From: Sphingobacterium sp. CZ-UAM
GTDB taxonomy: Bacteria > Bacteroidota > Bacteroidia > Sphingobacteriales > Sphingobacteriaceae
Reading direction: 5' to 3'
Assembly: GCF_002000245.1 (NCBI RefSeq)
Contig: NZ_MTCM01000001.1
Coordinates: forward strand, 1,612,001 to 1,676,000
Length of the DNA: 64,000 nucleotides
Each line of letters starts with the position of its first letter. Position 1 is the stretch's first letter. This document shows, piece by piece, positions 9,149-19,500 of this stretch. A program made the translations under genes and the position numbers. Under the pieces are notes generated by a model. That model had not been told where the DNA came from and ran no database searches. It saw nothing but the letters and a program-made list of their open reading frames with translations.

Positions 9149-12100
9149 TTATAATCCAATTGAAAGACGCAGCGAAAAGCTCCTTGGGTTCGGAAGATTG
9201 ACACCCGTGATGAATACATCGGGGTCTACGCCACGTAATCGAGGACTGCCCCAAAAGGTTAAGTTATTTGCAGATAATGCAATCCTTGCGGATTTAATTT
9301 TTTTAATGGAATGCAATGCTGGCATGATATCGTAAGATAACATAACTTCACTCAAACGAATATGGCTGGCGTCCACGACACGTTCTGTACTTCTGTTGTA
9401 AGCCAATTCATCGATATTGGCCATTGTTCCCAAATAAGATTGATGTACCGTACTAATTAATCCGGGGATATTGGTCAATTCCTCATTCCCGGGGGTCAAC
9501 CACATATAATTTAGATCGGCACTTTTAGAACTGGCATCATCATAAAAACGTTTGGCTATCCCATTTTTGAATACTTTGTGCCCCGCGGCAAAGGTAAGAA
9601 AGAAGCGTAGATCGAAGCCTTTGTATGCAAGGTTCGTTGCGAAAGAACCAGTGGATGTAGGACTACGTGGACCCATATATTGGATGAGGGAAACATCACG
9701 ATCACTTGAAATTATCCCATCGACAACATTGTCACCCCGATAAAACATCGGCCGCCCTAGGGAATTGAGTTTTGCGAATCGATATGCATATAATCCTTCC
9801 AATGGTTTTCCCTCCATTCCGTATCCATTGGGACGTGTTATTTCTGTTAGGTTCAACGATTGTTGTATCCCCTCGACGACCGTATTTTTAACATAACCAT
9901 AGATCAGATTTACACCCCACTTAAAATCAGGTGAGTTGAGAATATCCTGATAGGACAAATTGATATCGATCCCCTTGTTGGTCATGGAAGCCCAATTGAT
10001 CAATTTTGTCTCGAAACCTTCCTCTTGTGCGGTGTTGAATGGAGCAATTAGATCCTTGTTTTTTCTGTAATAGTATTCTAGCGTTAAATTGAGTTTTTTG
10101 AACATACCGATATCTAACCCCACATTTGCGACATAATCTCTTTCCCAATTCAATGCATAAAGTTCGGGTGAATTAACTCGGATGCCTGATGTACTATTGA
10201 CACGGTCTATTTTATTGAGATTGACTGGAAGCGCGTTAAGTTGTGGCGAGATTTGAAAAGTGTTGCCACGAAGGGCGTAACTGCTTCTTATCTTTAAAAA
10301 ATCAAACAGCTGATTTTTATTGAGTGCTTGAAAGAAAGGTTCTTTATCGACATTCCACGAGACGCCAATTGAATAGTTTGGTAAATACTTGGAACGTACA
10401 TTCTTACCAAACATGTTACTACCGTCAAATCGTGCCCCCCCTTCGATATTATAGCGGTTTTTATAGGAGTATTGATGCGAAGTATAAAAACCGACTACAT
10501 TTTCTTGCCGAAATGAGGTATTAAAAAGTTTTGAATCCGTTAGGATAGCTCTCAAATAAGCCAATGTTGAGGGGTTGGTCGTTTTACCTGAATAATACAA
10601 ATAGCCATAATTTGTATTTTTTGTATAATCGAAATAATCGTTTCGGATATCACTTCCAATAACTGAATTTAGATGGTGATTGCCCCATTCCTTATCAAAT
10701 GTAAATTGGCTACGAATATTATAGAATTTTCCGCGATCGTTATTCGTTATTAAGATACCCCCGTCAGATAAAATGGATGATTTTATAGCATTTGGATCAT
10801 TTGGATCCTGCCACAGTAAATCATTTTTTCCCCGTAATGCATCATTGTAATCTACACGGTGTGCGTTGGCATAATTCGATTTTTCTGTAACCGTATGATT
10901 ATAATTGTTTACAGTCCGACGTAATGCGCCCGTAAATTCATAGGTGAGATTATTTGTTATTTTAATCGTTGGCTTCACCATGAACCTAAAATCTTGCGCC
11001 TCAACAGTTGCGAAATTTTCGTTCAATTCTTCAAGAATATTAAAAGGGGCGAGATTCCTTATATAATGTTTTGGCGAGCCATCATCATTATAGGGATATA
11101 ACGTACGACTCGTATTGATGGCATACAATGCGGGATTGATTTCGAATGACCTCGTGACCGCCCCATATGAAATCCCGGAGTTAAGTGTACCAGGAGTGAG
11201 CTGTTGTCTAAACGCATAGTTAGCATTAAAATCTAATGATAGCCATGTACCTATTTTTAAGACATCACGGAAATCTAAGGTATATCTGTCAAAACCATAA
11301 CCTTTAGCTTGTCCATTGTCTTTCGTATAATTGCCAGAAACATAATAGGTGTTTTTTTCTCCACCTCCCGAGAAGGAAAGGTTATGTTCTTGCATGAGAT
11401 TGTTTTGGAATAACACATCAAACCAATCGGTATTGACGGTAGTAGCCTTTTCTAATTCGGCATAAGCCTCGTTTAAGTCGATCTCCCGTAAACCATATTT
11501 GCGATAAGGCTCTGTGTAAGCGCCAGTCTCTAACGGCCACACTTCGTTCGAATAATATCCTGCGTTCCATAGGCGTCTATACATGTTCATTTCCTGCCCT
11601 GAATTCATCAAATTAAATTGATTGATATTTGGCTTGAGACCATAGGTTAGCGCAGACGAGTAGTTGATGTTGTTTTCATTTGCTTTCCCAGACTTTGTGG
11701 TAATCGAAATGACTCCATTTGCTGCGCGAGTCCCGTAGAGAGAAGTTGCGGCACCATCTTTCAGAATAACAATATCTTCAATATCTTGTGCGTTTAATCC
11801 GGCGATTGCCGAACCCAATACTGCGGCGACATCGCCCGAGTAGAGTTGACTGACAGACAGATTCGCTGGTGAAGATATAGGAATACCATTGATCACAAAA
11901 AGGGGCTCTTGATTAGCGGAGATGGATGCGTTACCTCTGATGCGGATTTTAGCTGAGGTTCCCATGGTTCCAGAGACACTTTGTACCGATACCCCGGCTG
12001 CAGCACCCTGAAGCATTTTTGAAACATCAACATAGCCCGAACGATCGATTGTTTTTTTATCAATGGTACTTACAGATCCAGTAAATTTTTCTTTATTAAT

Positions 12101-12601
12101 CTTTTGGAATCCAGTGACAATGACTTCATCGAGTGAATTTGCTGTTTGTTGCATACTTACTCGCATTTCTTTGTTTGAAGTTAATTCCTGGGGAACGTAC
12201 CCGATGAGATTAAAGCTAATTTTAGCAGATAAGTTTTTAAGTTTAAGGGCAAATTTTCCCTTAGAATCGGTGACCGTGCCATTGTTCGTACCAATTTCAC
12301 GTATGCTTACGCCTTGCAATGGTCGTCCTTCCTTGTCCATTACAACGCCCGAAATGTTCGTTTGTTGGAAAAGTACTTTTGTAAAAATGGGCTTTGATGC
12401 AGACTTTCGATACGAAAGTTTCGTGTTTGATGGGGTAGCAACGTTATTATTTGAATAAGCCTTTACGATCGTGGGTACGGTTATCCCTAAAAAACAGTAT
12501 GCTATTGTAAAATAGCGGCCAGACAATAGCTTAAGATTCACCATTTTTTTTGATGAAAGCTGATCTGTGCGACGATTAAAATTAAAGGTTAATTTTTTCA
12601 T
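9149..12601 (-). CDS. SusC/RagA-type TonB-dependent outer-membrane transporter (SusC1)
   Basis: This 1150-residue outer-membrane protein has an N-terminal signal region, a carboxypeptidase-regulatory-like beta-sandwich (about 80-155, ISGVVMDKEGRPLQGVSI), a TonB plug (about 160-300, with ALDEVIVTG-type TonB-box region SLDEVIVTGFQ, IRIRGNAS and LYGTRAANGVISITT) and a long beta-barrel ending in LSIGL with hydrophobic strand residues. It uses proton-motive force relayed by TonB to pull substrates delivered by SusD1 through the outer membrane. There is no STN signalling domain between the signal peptide and the beta-sandwich. The start (Met at 12601) gives a long N-terminus; Met20 is a possible alternative. 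An ECF-type promoter (GGGACAA-N14-CGTC) sits about 100 nt upstream, and transcription from it would also cover susD1 and the two lipoprotein genes after it. Confidence 0.95.
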   Translation of the reverse strand: MKKLTFNFNRRTDQLSSKKMVNLKLLSGRYFTIAYCFLGITVPTIVKAYSNNNVATPSNTKLSYRKSASKPIFTKVLFQQTNISGVVMDKEGRPLQGVSIREIGTNNGTVTDSKGKFALKLKNLSAKISFNLIGYVPQELTSNKEMRVSMQQTANSLDEVIVTGFQKINKEKFTGSVSTIDKKTIDRSGYVDVSKMLQGAAAGVSVQSVSGTMGTSAKIRIRGNASISANQEPLFVINGIPISSPANLSVSQLYSGDVAAVLGSAIAGLNAQDIEDIVILKDGAATSLYGTRAANGVISITTKSGKANENNINYSSALTYGLKPNINQFNLMNSGQEMNMYRRLWNAGYYSNEVWPLETGAYTEPYRKYGLREIDLNEAYAELEKATTVNTDWFDVLFQNNLMQEHNLSFSGGGEKNTYYVSGNYTKDNGQAKGYGFDRYTLDFRDVLKIGTWLSLDFNANYAFRQQLTPGTLNSGISYGAVTRSFEINPALYAINTSRTLYPYNDDGSPKHYIRNLAPFNILEELNENFATVEAQDFRFMVKPTIKITNNLTYEFTGALRRTVNNYNHTVTEKSNYANAHRVDYNDALRGKNDLLWQDPNDPNAIKSSILSDGGILITNNDRGKFYNIRSQFTFDKEWGNHHLNSVIGSDIRNDYFDYTKNTNYGYLYYSGKTTNPSTLAYLRAILTDSKLFNTSFRQENVVGFYTSHQYSYKNRYNIEGGARFDGSNMFGKNVRSKYLPNYSIGVSWNVDKEPFFQALNKNQLFDFLKIRSSYALRGNTFQISPQLNALPVNLNKIDRVNSTSGIRVNSPELYALNWERDYVANVGLDIGMFKKLNLTLEYYYRKNKDLIAPFNTAQEEGFETKLINWASMTNKGIDINLSYQDILNSPDFKWGVNLIYGYVKNTVVEGIQQSLNLTEITRPNGYGMEGKPLEGLYAYRFAKLNSLGRPMFYRGDNVVDGIISSDRDVSLIQYMGPRSPTSTGSFATNLAYKGFDLRFFLTFAAGHKVFKNGIAKRFYDDASSKSADLNYMWLTPGNEELTNIPGLISTVHQSYLGTMANIDELAYNRSTERVVDASHIRLSEVMLSYDIMPALHSIKKIKSARIALSANNLTFWGSPRLRGVDPDVFITGVNLPNPRSFSLRLSIGL

Positions 12602-12702
12602 AAATCGGTCAAAAGAGAATAGTTTCGATAAGAGTAAAAGAGGTAATATTGTCCTCTTTTTTTATCGTTTGTTTATACTTTATTGATTTGTATTATTCTC
12701 AA

Positions 12703-12727
12703 GACGATTGAGATCCCGGATTGTCCC
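12703..12727 (-). promoter_or_regulatory. ECF-type promoter for the susC1 operon
   Basis: Read on the minus strand: GGGACAA, 14 nt, CGTC. The -10-like CGTC is about 100 nt from the susC1 start codon. It has the same boxes and the same 14-nt spacing as fourteen other sites in this window. Confidence 0.75.
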
Positions 12728-12831
12728 GAAATTTTTTATTTTTTATTTGTTTACCTCTAGATTAGATAAAAGGCTGCCGCTCGCTTCTTGGCGAAGTATA
12801 TCAGAGGGTTTGTATTGAAAATTAAAAAGAA

Positions 12832-12872
12832 AGGCTGTTGCCAAGTAGGCAAAACCCACTTGGCAACAACCT
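12832..12872 (-). terminator. Rho-independent terminator of the susC2 operon
   Basis: A perfect 10-bp stem GTTGCCAAGT/ACTTGGCAAC (12837-12846 with 12858-12867), extended by a few more pairs on each side, lies 20 nt beyond the stop of the last gene (12892). On the minus strand it is followed by a T-rich run (TTTCTTTTT). It separates the susC2 operon from the susC1 promoter. Confidence 0.85.
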
Positions 12873-12891
12873 CTTCTAAAACGTTTCTTGC

Positions 12892-13311
12892 TTAATTTTC
12901 TATTTCATATCCTATTGGATAGGAAATACCTGTGAATTCCGTTTTCACCGAGGACCTTCCATTGAGGTCATAGGAACAAATATTAAAATAATAAGTTCCT
13001 GCTTTTAAAGGATTGATTTCGAGCTCCATCGTTGGTTCGCTGTGGGTCGTCCGATCAAAATTCAGGGATAATGAATCCTTGTTGTTATTCCAGAAAATAC
13101 GAAATTCGTTGATATTTGGATCAGATGGAATTTTCCATATAATTTTTATTTTCTCATTTCCTGCTATCGTCTGAACCGTCGTAACCCTTCCTGCATATAT
13201 CCGTTCACCGCCTTCTATAAATTCACGGTAACTGTCTTCCATTTTGCCACAGGAAGTTCCAAACAGCAAGATTGCAGCTAATATCGCGAGCAAACCATTG
13301 TTATTTTTCAT
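12892..13311 (-). CDS. DUF4998-type lipoprotein
   Basis: This lipoprotein of about 139 residues starts MKNNNGLLAILAAILL with lipobox GTSC; a Met three codons upstream (13320) is also possible. The motif KMEDSYREFIEGGERIYAGR near the mature N-terminus, followed by a small beta-sandwich (KIIWKIPSDPNINEFRIFWN), is the pattern of DUF4998 proteins, which accompany SusCD loci and contain a fibronectin-III-like fold. It is the last gene of the susC2 operon, 42 nt after the discoidin-like protein gene. It probably acts as a surface carbohydrate- or ligand-binding accessory; no enzyme motif was seen. An 85-bp piece of this gene (12982-13066) is repeated at 22040-22124 beside the IS elements, evidence that a second copy of the gene once existed. 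Confidence 0.7.
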   Translation of the reverse strand: MKNNNGLLAILAAILLFGTSCGKMEDSYREFIEGGERIYAGRVTTVQTIAGNEKIKIIWKIPSDPNINEFRIFWNNNKDSLSLNFDRTTHSEPTMELEINPLKAGTYYFNICSYDLNGRSSVKTEFTGISYPIGYEIEN

Positions 13312-13353
13312 GTATCTCATTACAAATTATTTTAATATACGCCATTGTAATTT

Positions 13354-14556
13354 TTATTTCTTCTCATTTTGTCCATATAAGGTTAATTCCATTAAATGAA
13401 AAAAACCTGCTGCCCAAGCTGAAACCACTTTAAAACGGATATATCTTACTTTAGGTGTGCCTGGTGGAAAATTGAATTCATGCCCTTTTTTCGCAAGATC
13501 TATATCTACCGCAGAATTTATGCCCGGTAATTGTCCCGACGGTTTAATCACTTCATAATGTCCTAATGACTGCCATTTTGGATCCCAGACATCAACTTTA
13601 TCATCTGCTGCCAGAGGCTGCTCGATAGAACCATATAATTCAAACTCCCTCGGATTACCATGGGAGTACATGTAGATATCCAAACGTTGATTAATGACAA
13701 AGCGACTCAATGAAACCTCCTGTCCAAGATCAAAAGTAAACCATTGCGGCATACCAGCAGGTGGGTACTCTTTCGTATGAAATCCCGTCGCGAGATTGCC
13801 ATCCCACAATCGCTCCATTGCCCAACCGTAGTCCTCCCCTTGATCTGTAGGCAAGCCCGAAAGTTTGACAATTTTCTTCTTATCTATTTCTTCTTCTAAT
13901 TCAGGAATCCCTGTCCATTCCACTGTATCACTAAAATTTTGATATTTATCACGTATCGTCAATCCAAAAGTGGTCTCTTCGGCTTTCATACCACGCACAT
14001 TGAATACGATTTGCTTTTCCGCAGAATAGTCTGTTTTAACAGCGGACCATTTACCATCCGTATTTTTCTTAAGGATAACAGCTGCGAGAGCCGCTTTTAC
14101 CGGATTATCAAGCTGCACCAATATTCCCCCAAAATCCGAACGGATCTGTGCCGTTTTAGCTGCATACGAAAATGGCGGGTCTGTGGGGTTTACCTTAATC
14201 GTTATTGGTGTGGACTTTTGTTCCGCTCGACTAACGGCATACAGCTGTACATCAAAACCTCCTGCTTTGACAAATCCGTCAACATGTATTGTGTCATTGT
14301 ATATCGAAGTTTTCTGCTTGAAAATTTTCCCATTTCCAACATCGTATTCAGCCTGTACGTACAACGCATTGGAAGACTTTGGCAATGCAAATTTAATGGA
14401 TGCTCCACCCGAAAAATTTTCAACGACTACCGCCTTCTCGACTGGCATCGGCGTACTGTTATCGTTTACGCTAGGATCAGCCCAGCTGGATTCCTTACAC
14501 GACCATATAAAGAGTATGGCTAATGTGGGTAGAATGAATTGTACAATCCTTTTCAT
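13354..14556 (-). CDS. SusCD-associated lipoprotein with C-terminal discoidin-like (F5/8 type C) domain
   Basis: This 400-residue lipoprotein starts at the Met of MKRIVQFILPTLAILF (an upstream Met at 14586 would add ten polar residues before the signal peptide). The lipobox is IWSC, followed by KESSW. Domain order fits the DUF4959-DUF5126-DUF5000 lipoproteins of PULs: two beta-sandwich domains (about 45-230), then a galactose-binding-like F5/8 type C fold (about 240-400) containing AMERLWDGNLATGFHT, WFTFDLGQEVSLSRFVI and RYIRFKV. Discoidin-like domains bind glycans, so this is likely a surface glycan-binding protein that helps SusD2. The gene sits between susD2 and the DUF4998 gene on one transcript. 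Domain boundaries are estimated by eye. Confidence 0.8.
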   Translation of the reverse strand: MKRIVQFILPTLAILFIWSCKESSWADPSVNDNSTPMPVEKAVVVENFSGGASIKFALPKSSNALYVQAEYDVGNGKIFKQKTSIYNDTIHVDGFVKAGGFDVQLYAVSRAEQKSTPITIKVNPTDPPFSYAAKTAQIRSDFGGILVQLDNPVKAALAAVILKKNTDGKWSAVKTDYSAEKQIVFNVRGMKAEETTFGLTIRDKYQNFSDTVEWTGIPELEEEIDKKKIVKLSGLPTDQGEDYGWAMERLWDGNLATGFHTKEYPPAGMPQWFTFDLGQEVSLSRFVINQRLDIYMYSHGNPREFELYGSIEQPLAADDKVDVWDPKWQSLGHYEVIKPSGQLPGINSAVDIDLAKKGHEFNFPPGTPKVRYIRFKVVSAWAAGFFHLMELTLYGQNEKK

Positions 14557-14589
14557 ATTTATATTTTTTTTTGAATATATTTTCATTTA

Positions 14590-16491
14590 TTACCAGCCAG
14601 GGTTTTGAACCAGATTGCGATTTCTGATAATCGACTCCTCTTTAATCGGCCAAAAATTTTCCCGGAAGGAGTAAATTCTGTTATTTAAGATCTGTGGCAC
14701 ATTGTAATCTTTGGCACTGATCTTAACAATGTTAAATCCTCTCGTGGCTTTCGTATACATGGTATTGGCAATATTCCAGCGCCTGATATCCCAGAAATTC
14801 TGTCCTTCAAACATCAGCTCAATCATCCGTTCCTGCTGGATAATTGCACGTAGCCCTTCTTTTGTATCTGGTTTATTTGGATTTTTTGAATAATTGGCCC
14901 AAGCTTCTTTCACACCCGGTAATCCATATTTGCTCCTAATTTTATCCAATAAAGCATATACCTCAGCAGTTGGTCCATTGACTTCATTAAGCGCCTCAGC
15001 ATAGGCCAGATATAAAGCGGACATCCGATAAATAGGTGCTAAATAGCGTTTTTGTGAATAACTATTCTGCTCAATGACAGACTCCGGACTAACGATTTTC
15101 TTGGCAAACATACCCGTAATCGAAAAAGCATCAATCCGTGTACGTCCGCCTACTTCATAGGCTCTGCTCTGCACATAAAAATAATTTGCAGCATTCGATT
15201 CCGAATAGCGTCCATTTCCATACCATACCCCTCTATCAAAGCCGATGGAGCCATAATAACGTGGTTCACGGTCAAAATGGACTTTTGCCGCCTCCTCACC
15301 TTCACGGATATAATAACGGTCTTTGAATACTGCTTTTTTTAATTCATACCGATTTGCATAATCAAACGTCTTATCTTCGGTAATGGGCACCCCATGATTG
15401 GAATAAAATAATTCAGCAGCTTCTAATGTCGGTGCAAGACTCTGGGCCACAAATACGGAAGCCCGACCTTTGTCCACCTTTGTCTGTCCGGCTGATTGAT
15501 AAACAAATGAATTGGTTTTGGCCCAAACAATTTCAGGATTTAAATTACTGGTGTACGCATTACGGATATTCAGTTCAAATTTTAAAGAATCAGGGATAAC
15601 ACGTTGCACGGCTTCCAAACTATAGGTATACATCTTATTCTCGCCAATGGTTTCAGCATACGCGATGGCATCTTTATAGGCTTCAGCTGCTTTTTCCCAT
15701 TTAGCGATACTAAACTCGGTATTCATTAATTTAGTACCCTTTGCATCCACTAGACTCGCGTAATCCATATTACCGTTGAATAGTGGACTCGCGGCCGTTA
15801 AAAGAATCTCCGCTTTGATCGCCGCTGCGACTGTCTTCGTAATCCGGCCTGCTTCCGTCGGACGGCTAATATAGCGTTCCTGCAATAAATTCATATTGCT
15901 ATCAATAATGCCTACGATATAATCCAAGTTTTCGTCAAAAGTATTGCGGAATACGCGAGTCTCCGCTGTCGGTGCTATAACCGGCAGATTTATCTTAATA
16001 TTAGGAATCGGACCGTACTGCCGCATTAACAGATAATGATAGTACGCCTTTAATACATTCACCTCCCCAATCCAATAATTTCGCTCATATTCTTCGATAT
16101 CGGGTACTCGACCAATATTCTCCAAAAAAATATTACAGTCTCTAATGGCTTGGAACATCCCATTATCCCAGATATTGAACTGAGGATTTGTTACAGATAG
16201 CTGGCCTTGGGCCACCTCAAGAACATTATTCCTATAAAAATTTACGGGCTGATAATGCCAAAATTCATTTCCGGCAAAATAGGCTGGATTAACGTTTGGA
16301 TCACTGATATTGGGAATATAACTATAGCAGGTGGCCAGATAGCGCTGTGCCTCGCTCCGTACCGAAAATGCATTGTCTATGCCAGCGATATTATCTGGTA
16401 CGACATCAATAAATTTCTGACAGGACCAGCAGCAGCTCAAACTGAGCAAAACAAGCAAGCACCGACATTTAACGATCAAATAATTCATCAT
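14590..16491 (-). CDS. SusD/RagB-like nutrient-binding lipoprotein (SusD2)
   Basis: This 633-residue lipoprotein starts at MMNYLIVKCRCLLVLLSL (Met at 16491 or 16488), with lipobox CWSC followed by QKFIDVVPDN. The frame is open further upstream to 16545, but that would place polar residues ahead of the signal peptide. SusD signatures include VNVLKAYYHYLLMRQYGPIPNI, the cleft-region helices MSALYLAYAEALNEV, and near the C-terminus IIQQERMIELMFEGQNFWDIRRWN, the conserved RxxELxFEGxRxxDxxRW pattern. It is longer than SusD1 and SusD3 (about 480-500), which is normal for some SusD subfamilies. It pairs with SusC2, whose stop is 63 nt upstream, and binds the substrate at the outer surface. Confidence 0.94.
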   Translation of the reverse strand: MMNYLIVKCRCLLVLLSLSCCWSCQKFIDVVPDNIAGIDNAFSVRSEAQRYLATCYSYIPNISDPNVNPAYFAGNEFWHYQPVNFYRNNVLEVAQGQLSVTNPQFNIWDNGMFQAIRDCNIFLENIGRVPDIEEYERNYWIGEVNVLKAYYHYLLMRQYGPIPNIKINLPVIAPTAETRVFRNTFDENLDYIVGIIDSNMNLLQERYISRPTEAGRITKTVAAAIKAEILLTAASPLFNGNMDYASLVDAKGTKLMNTEFSIAKWEKAAEAYKDAIAYAETIGENKMYTYSLEAVQRVIPDSLKFELNIRNAYTSNLNPEIVWAKTNSFVYQSAGQTKVDKGRASVFVAQSLAPTLEAAELFYSNHGVPITEDKTFDYANRYELKKAVFKDRYYIREGEEAAKVHFDREPRYYGSIGFDRGVWYGNGRYSESNAANYFYVQSRAYEVGGRTRIDAFSITGMFAKKIVSPESVIEQNSYSQKRYLAPIYRMSALYLAYAEALNEVNGPTAEVYALLDKIRSKYGLPGVKEAWANYSKNPNKPDTKEGLRAIIQQERMIELMFEGQNFWDIRRWNIANTMYTKATRGFNIVKISAKDYNVPQILNNRIYSFRENFWPIKEESIIRNRNLVQNPGW

Positions 16492-16554
16492 ATTTTTAAT
16501 TTTCAACTGTAAAAAAATCATTTTAGTGGATTTAAAACTTATCAAGTTTCCAGC

Positions 16555-19500
16555 TTAAAAAGAAGCTAGGATGCCCATATTAAATACCCTTTGCAAAGGG
16601 TAATTCAAGCCACTTCCAGCCATTTCCGGATCCCATAATTTAAAAGGAGACCACACCAGTAGGTTACTGCCATTAGCATATATGCGCAGCTGTTTGATAT
16701 GAGCGCGCTTGAGAAGTCCCTTACTGCCATTTTGCGTAAAATTATAGTCAATCTCCGCCTGTTTTAGTCTGATAAAGGAACCATCACGCATAAACCACGT
16801 ATTGTTGACGGAATTATTTCCAAGTCCAAAACTAGCATCAGCTGTGAGTCTCGGCCATAAGGCATATATATTACGGTTGCTTTCAGACCAATGATCGTCT
16901 ACGTATGCTTGCAGTAGTTGTTTGTCACCTATAAAAGGTGCAGTTCCAAAGTTATCTGGAACTAAACCTGCGCCTGCATTTATCCAGAAGCTTTGACGTG
17001 CTGAGCCCTGAAAAAATAGCGACAGATGTGCGCCTTTGTACCCCAATGTAAACCCTGCACCATATAAAATCTCTGGCGTAGTAGGAAATCCTAAAGGAAC
17101 CTGATCCCTTCCAGTGATGATACCATCTCCATTCACATCACGAAATTTAATATCACCCGCACCATAAGCACCAAAAGTCTGACGTGGTGAACTAGCTACA
17201 TCAGCCTCATCGACAAACAAACGTTCAGCGATATAGCCAAACTCCTGCTTAAACGAATGACCAATTTTTGACCGGTAGGATTCGTCATAATCAGGTTCCT
17301 CAAATTTGGTATACTTACTTTTCGCTAATGTAAAATTGCCGAAAGCTGAAAGCGTAAAGTTTTCACCGATAAATTTATTGTTCATCGTGGCATTGATATC
17401 GATTCCTTTACTCACACCTTCGCCAATATTATCACGCGGAGTAGCCGCCAAACCCATGGTAGATGGTATATCTGTGCGGGTCTGTAGCATATTTGTTCTT
17501 CGGTTATGATACAGGTCTACATTGAAGATATAGTTGTTAAACAGACCGAGTTCCAATGCGATATTTTTTTGATAAGATTTCTCCCAGGTAATATTTTCAT
17601 TCGCATAGCGCAATACGTCGATACCCAAAATGGATGGCTCATCTAAATTTGAGCCAAATCGATAGCTCTTACTATTACTGCGCATATCAATTTCCGATAA
17701 ATAGAAGAAACGGTCAAATGCATCACCAATAGCGTCATAACCGATAATACCATAAGTACCACGCAACCTGAAGTTAGTAATGCTCTTTTTTAAGGGCGCA
17801 AAAAACTTTTCATTGGAAATTGTCCAGGCTGCACCGACAGAAGGGAAAAATCCATACCGTTTGGCTTTGGCAAAACGTTCTGATCCATTATAACCGAAAT
17901 TAAACTCTGCAAAATAACGGCTGTCATAGGTGTAACTCATTTTTCCAGATATGCCCATATTACGGAAAGGCAGGGATGTCTGGATGGTAGCTGGACCACC
18001 ATTCAGACGAATTCCTGTCTGCAATTTATCACGCATATTATAGACCAACAGGCCTGATAAATTATGTTTTTCGGCAATGGTTTTAGCGTAGGTTAACGTA
18101 GATTCCAAATACATAATCGAAAAAACCTCTGGTACACTTTCATTGAAATTTAAAAATTCTGTACCTGTTTTCGGATTGATCGCATTGATCGAGTACTTTC
18201 CAGTTTGCGCATTATAGGAACCTAAATCGTAATAGAATGGATTATAGGCCCTATCAATTGAAAAAGAAGATTGTCGTGAAGTATTTCCCATAACCCTAAA
18301 TTTCAAACCGTCAATAATATTGGAAAAATCATGATTAAATTCGAGCATTGCTCCCATATTTGATCTATTTTTTTGCTGATACCCACGCATTAGATCAGCA
18401 TAAGGATTATAGCTGGATGGAAGCTCATCTTTTATGGACAATCTTGTATTGCCAAACAGAATATGATTGAGATGGGCGGTCTTTTCATCCGGTTCAAAAA
18501 ATGCGGGGAATAATGTCTGGTTACTGCGCATAATATTTCTATACATGCCTGCTCCTCCCGGGATGGGACCGGAATACTGCTCAAACTGACCATTCAACCG
18601 AATCAATAACGTAGACCGCTTAAAATTTAAAGTGATATTGGACAGCAAACTCACCATTCGATTTCGTGCATTACTGCTAAATGTGTTGCGTTCATCAGTT
18701 TTCAATAATCCATTATCCTGTGTAAATGCTCCCGAAACATAATAACGGGCTAATTGTCCACCACCACTCAGGTTGGCATTGACACGTTGGTTCATCGTTG
18801 AACGTTTCAGTAACTCTTCTCTCCAATTGGTCATGGGATAAACAAAGGGGTTCGCCCCAGGTTTACCGGTATTATCAATTTTATCGTACGAATAGACCAA
18901 TTCCTGTAAAGGAGAACGGGTCAAAATAGCTTCATTATGAAGTTTCATATAAGTGATTGGGTCTGCCAATCTGATCTGCTTTGTTGGTTGAGATATTGTA
19001 TTTTCAAGTCGGAGTGACACCGTCGCCGGTCCCTCATACCCCTTTTTTGTAGCAACAAGGATAACACCATTGGCCCCACGGGAACCGTATATCGCTGTCG
19101 CAGTGGCATCCTTCATTACTGAAAAACTCTCCAGATCATCAGTCTGAAGAATCGCGAGGTCATCGACACTACTTTCTATATTATCAATCAGTATCAATGG
19201 TTTATTCTGTGTTCCAAAAGTGGCGATACCACGGATATAAAAGTCGGCATCATCCAACCCCGGTTCACCACTTCGCTGGAAGCCAATAACACCAGCAATC
19301 CGTCCCTGTAATGCCTGCGTTAAATTACTCGACGGTACTTTTAATTCGCTGGGGCGAACAGTCGTGATAGCACCAATCATATCAGTACGCTTCCGTGTAC
19401 TACCGAACCCTGTGACAACGACCTCATCAAGTTTTGCGTCGGGAGACTGCTTCATCACGACATTCAGCATGGTGCTGCCCTTGGTATCGATCTCTTGTTT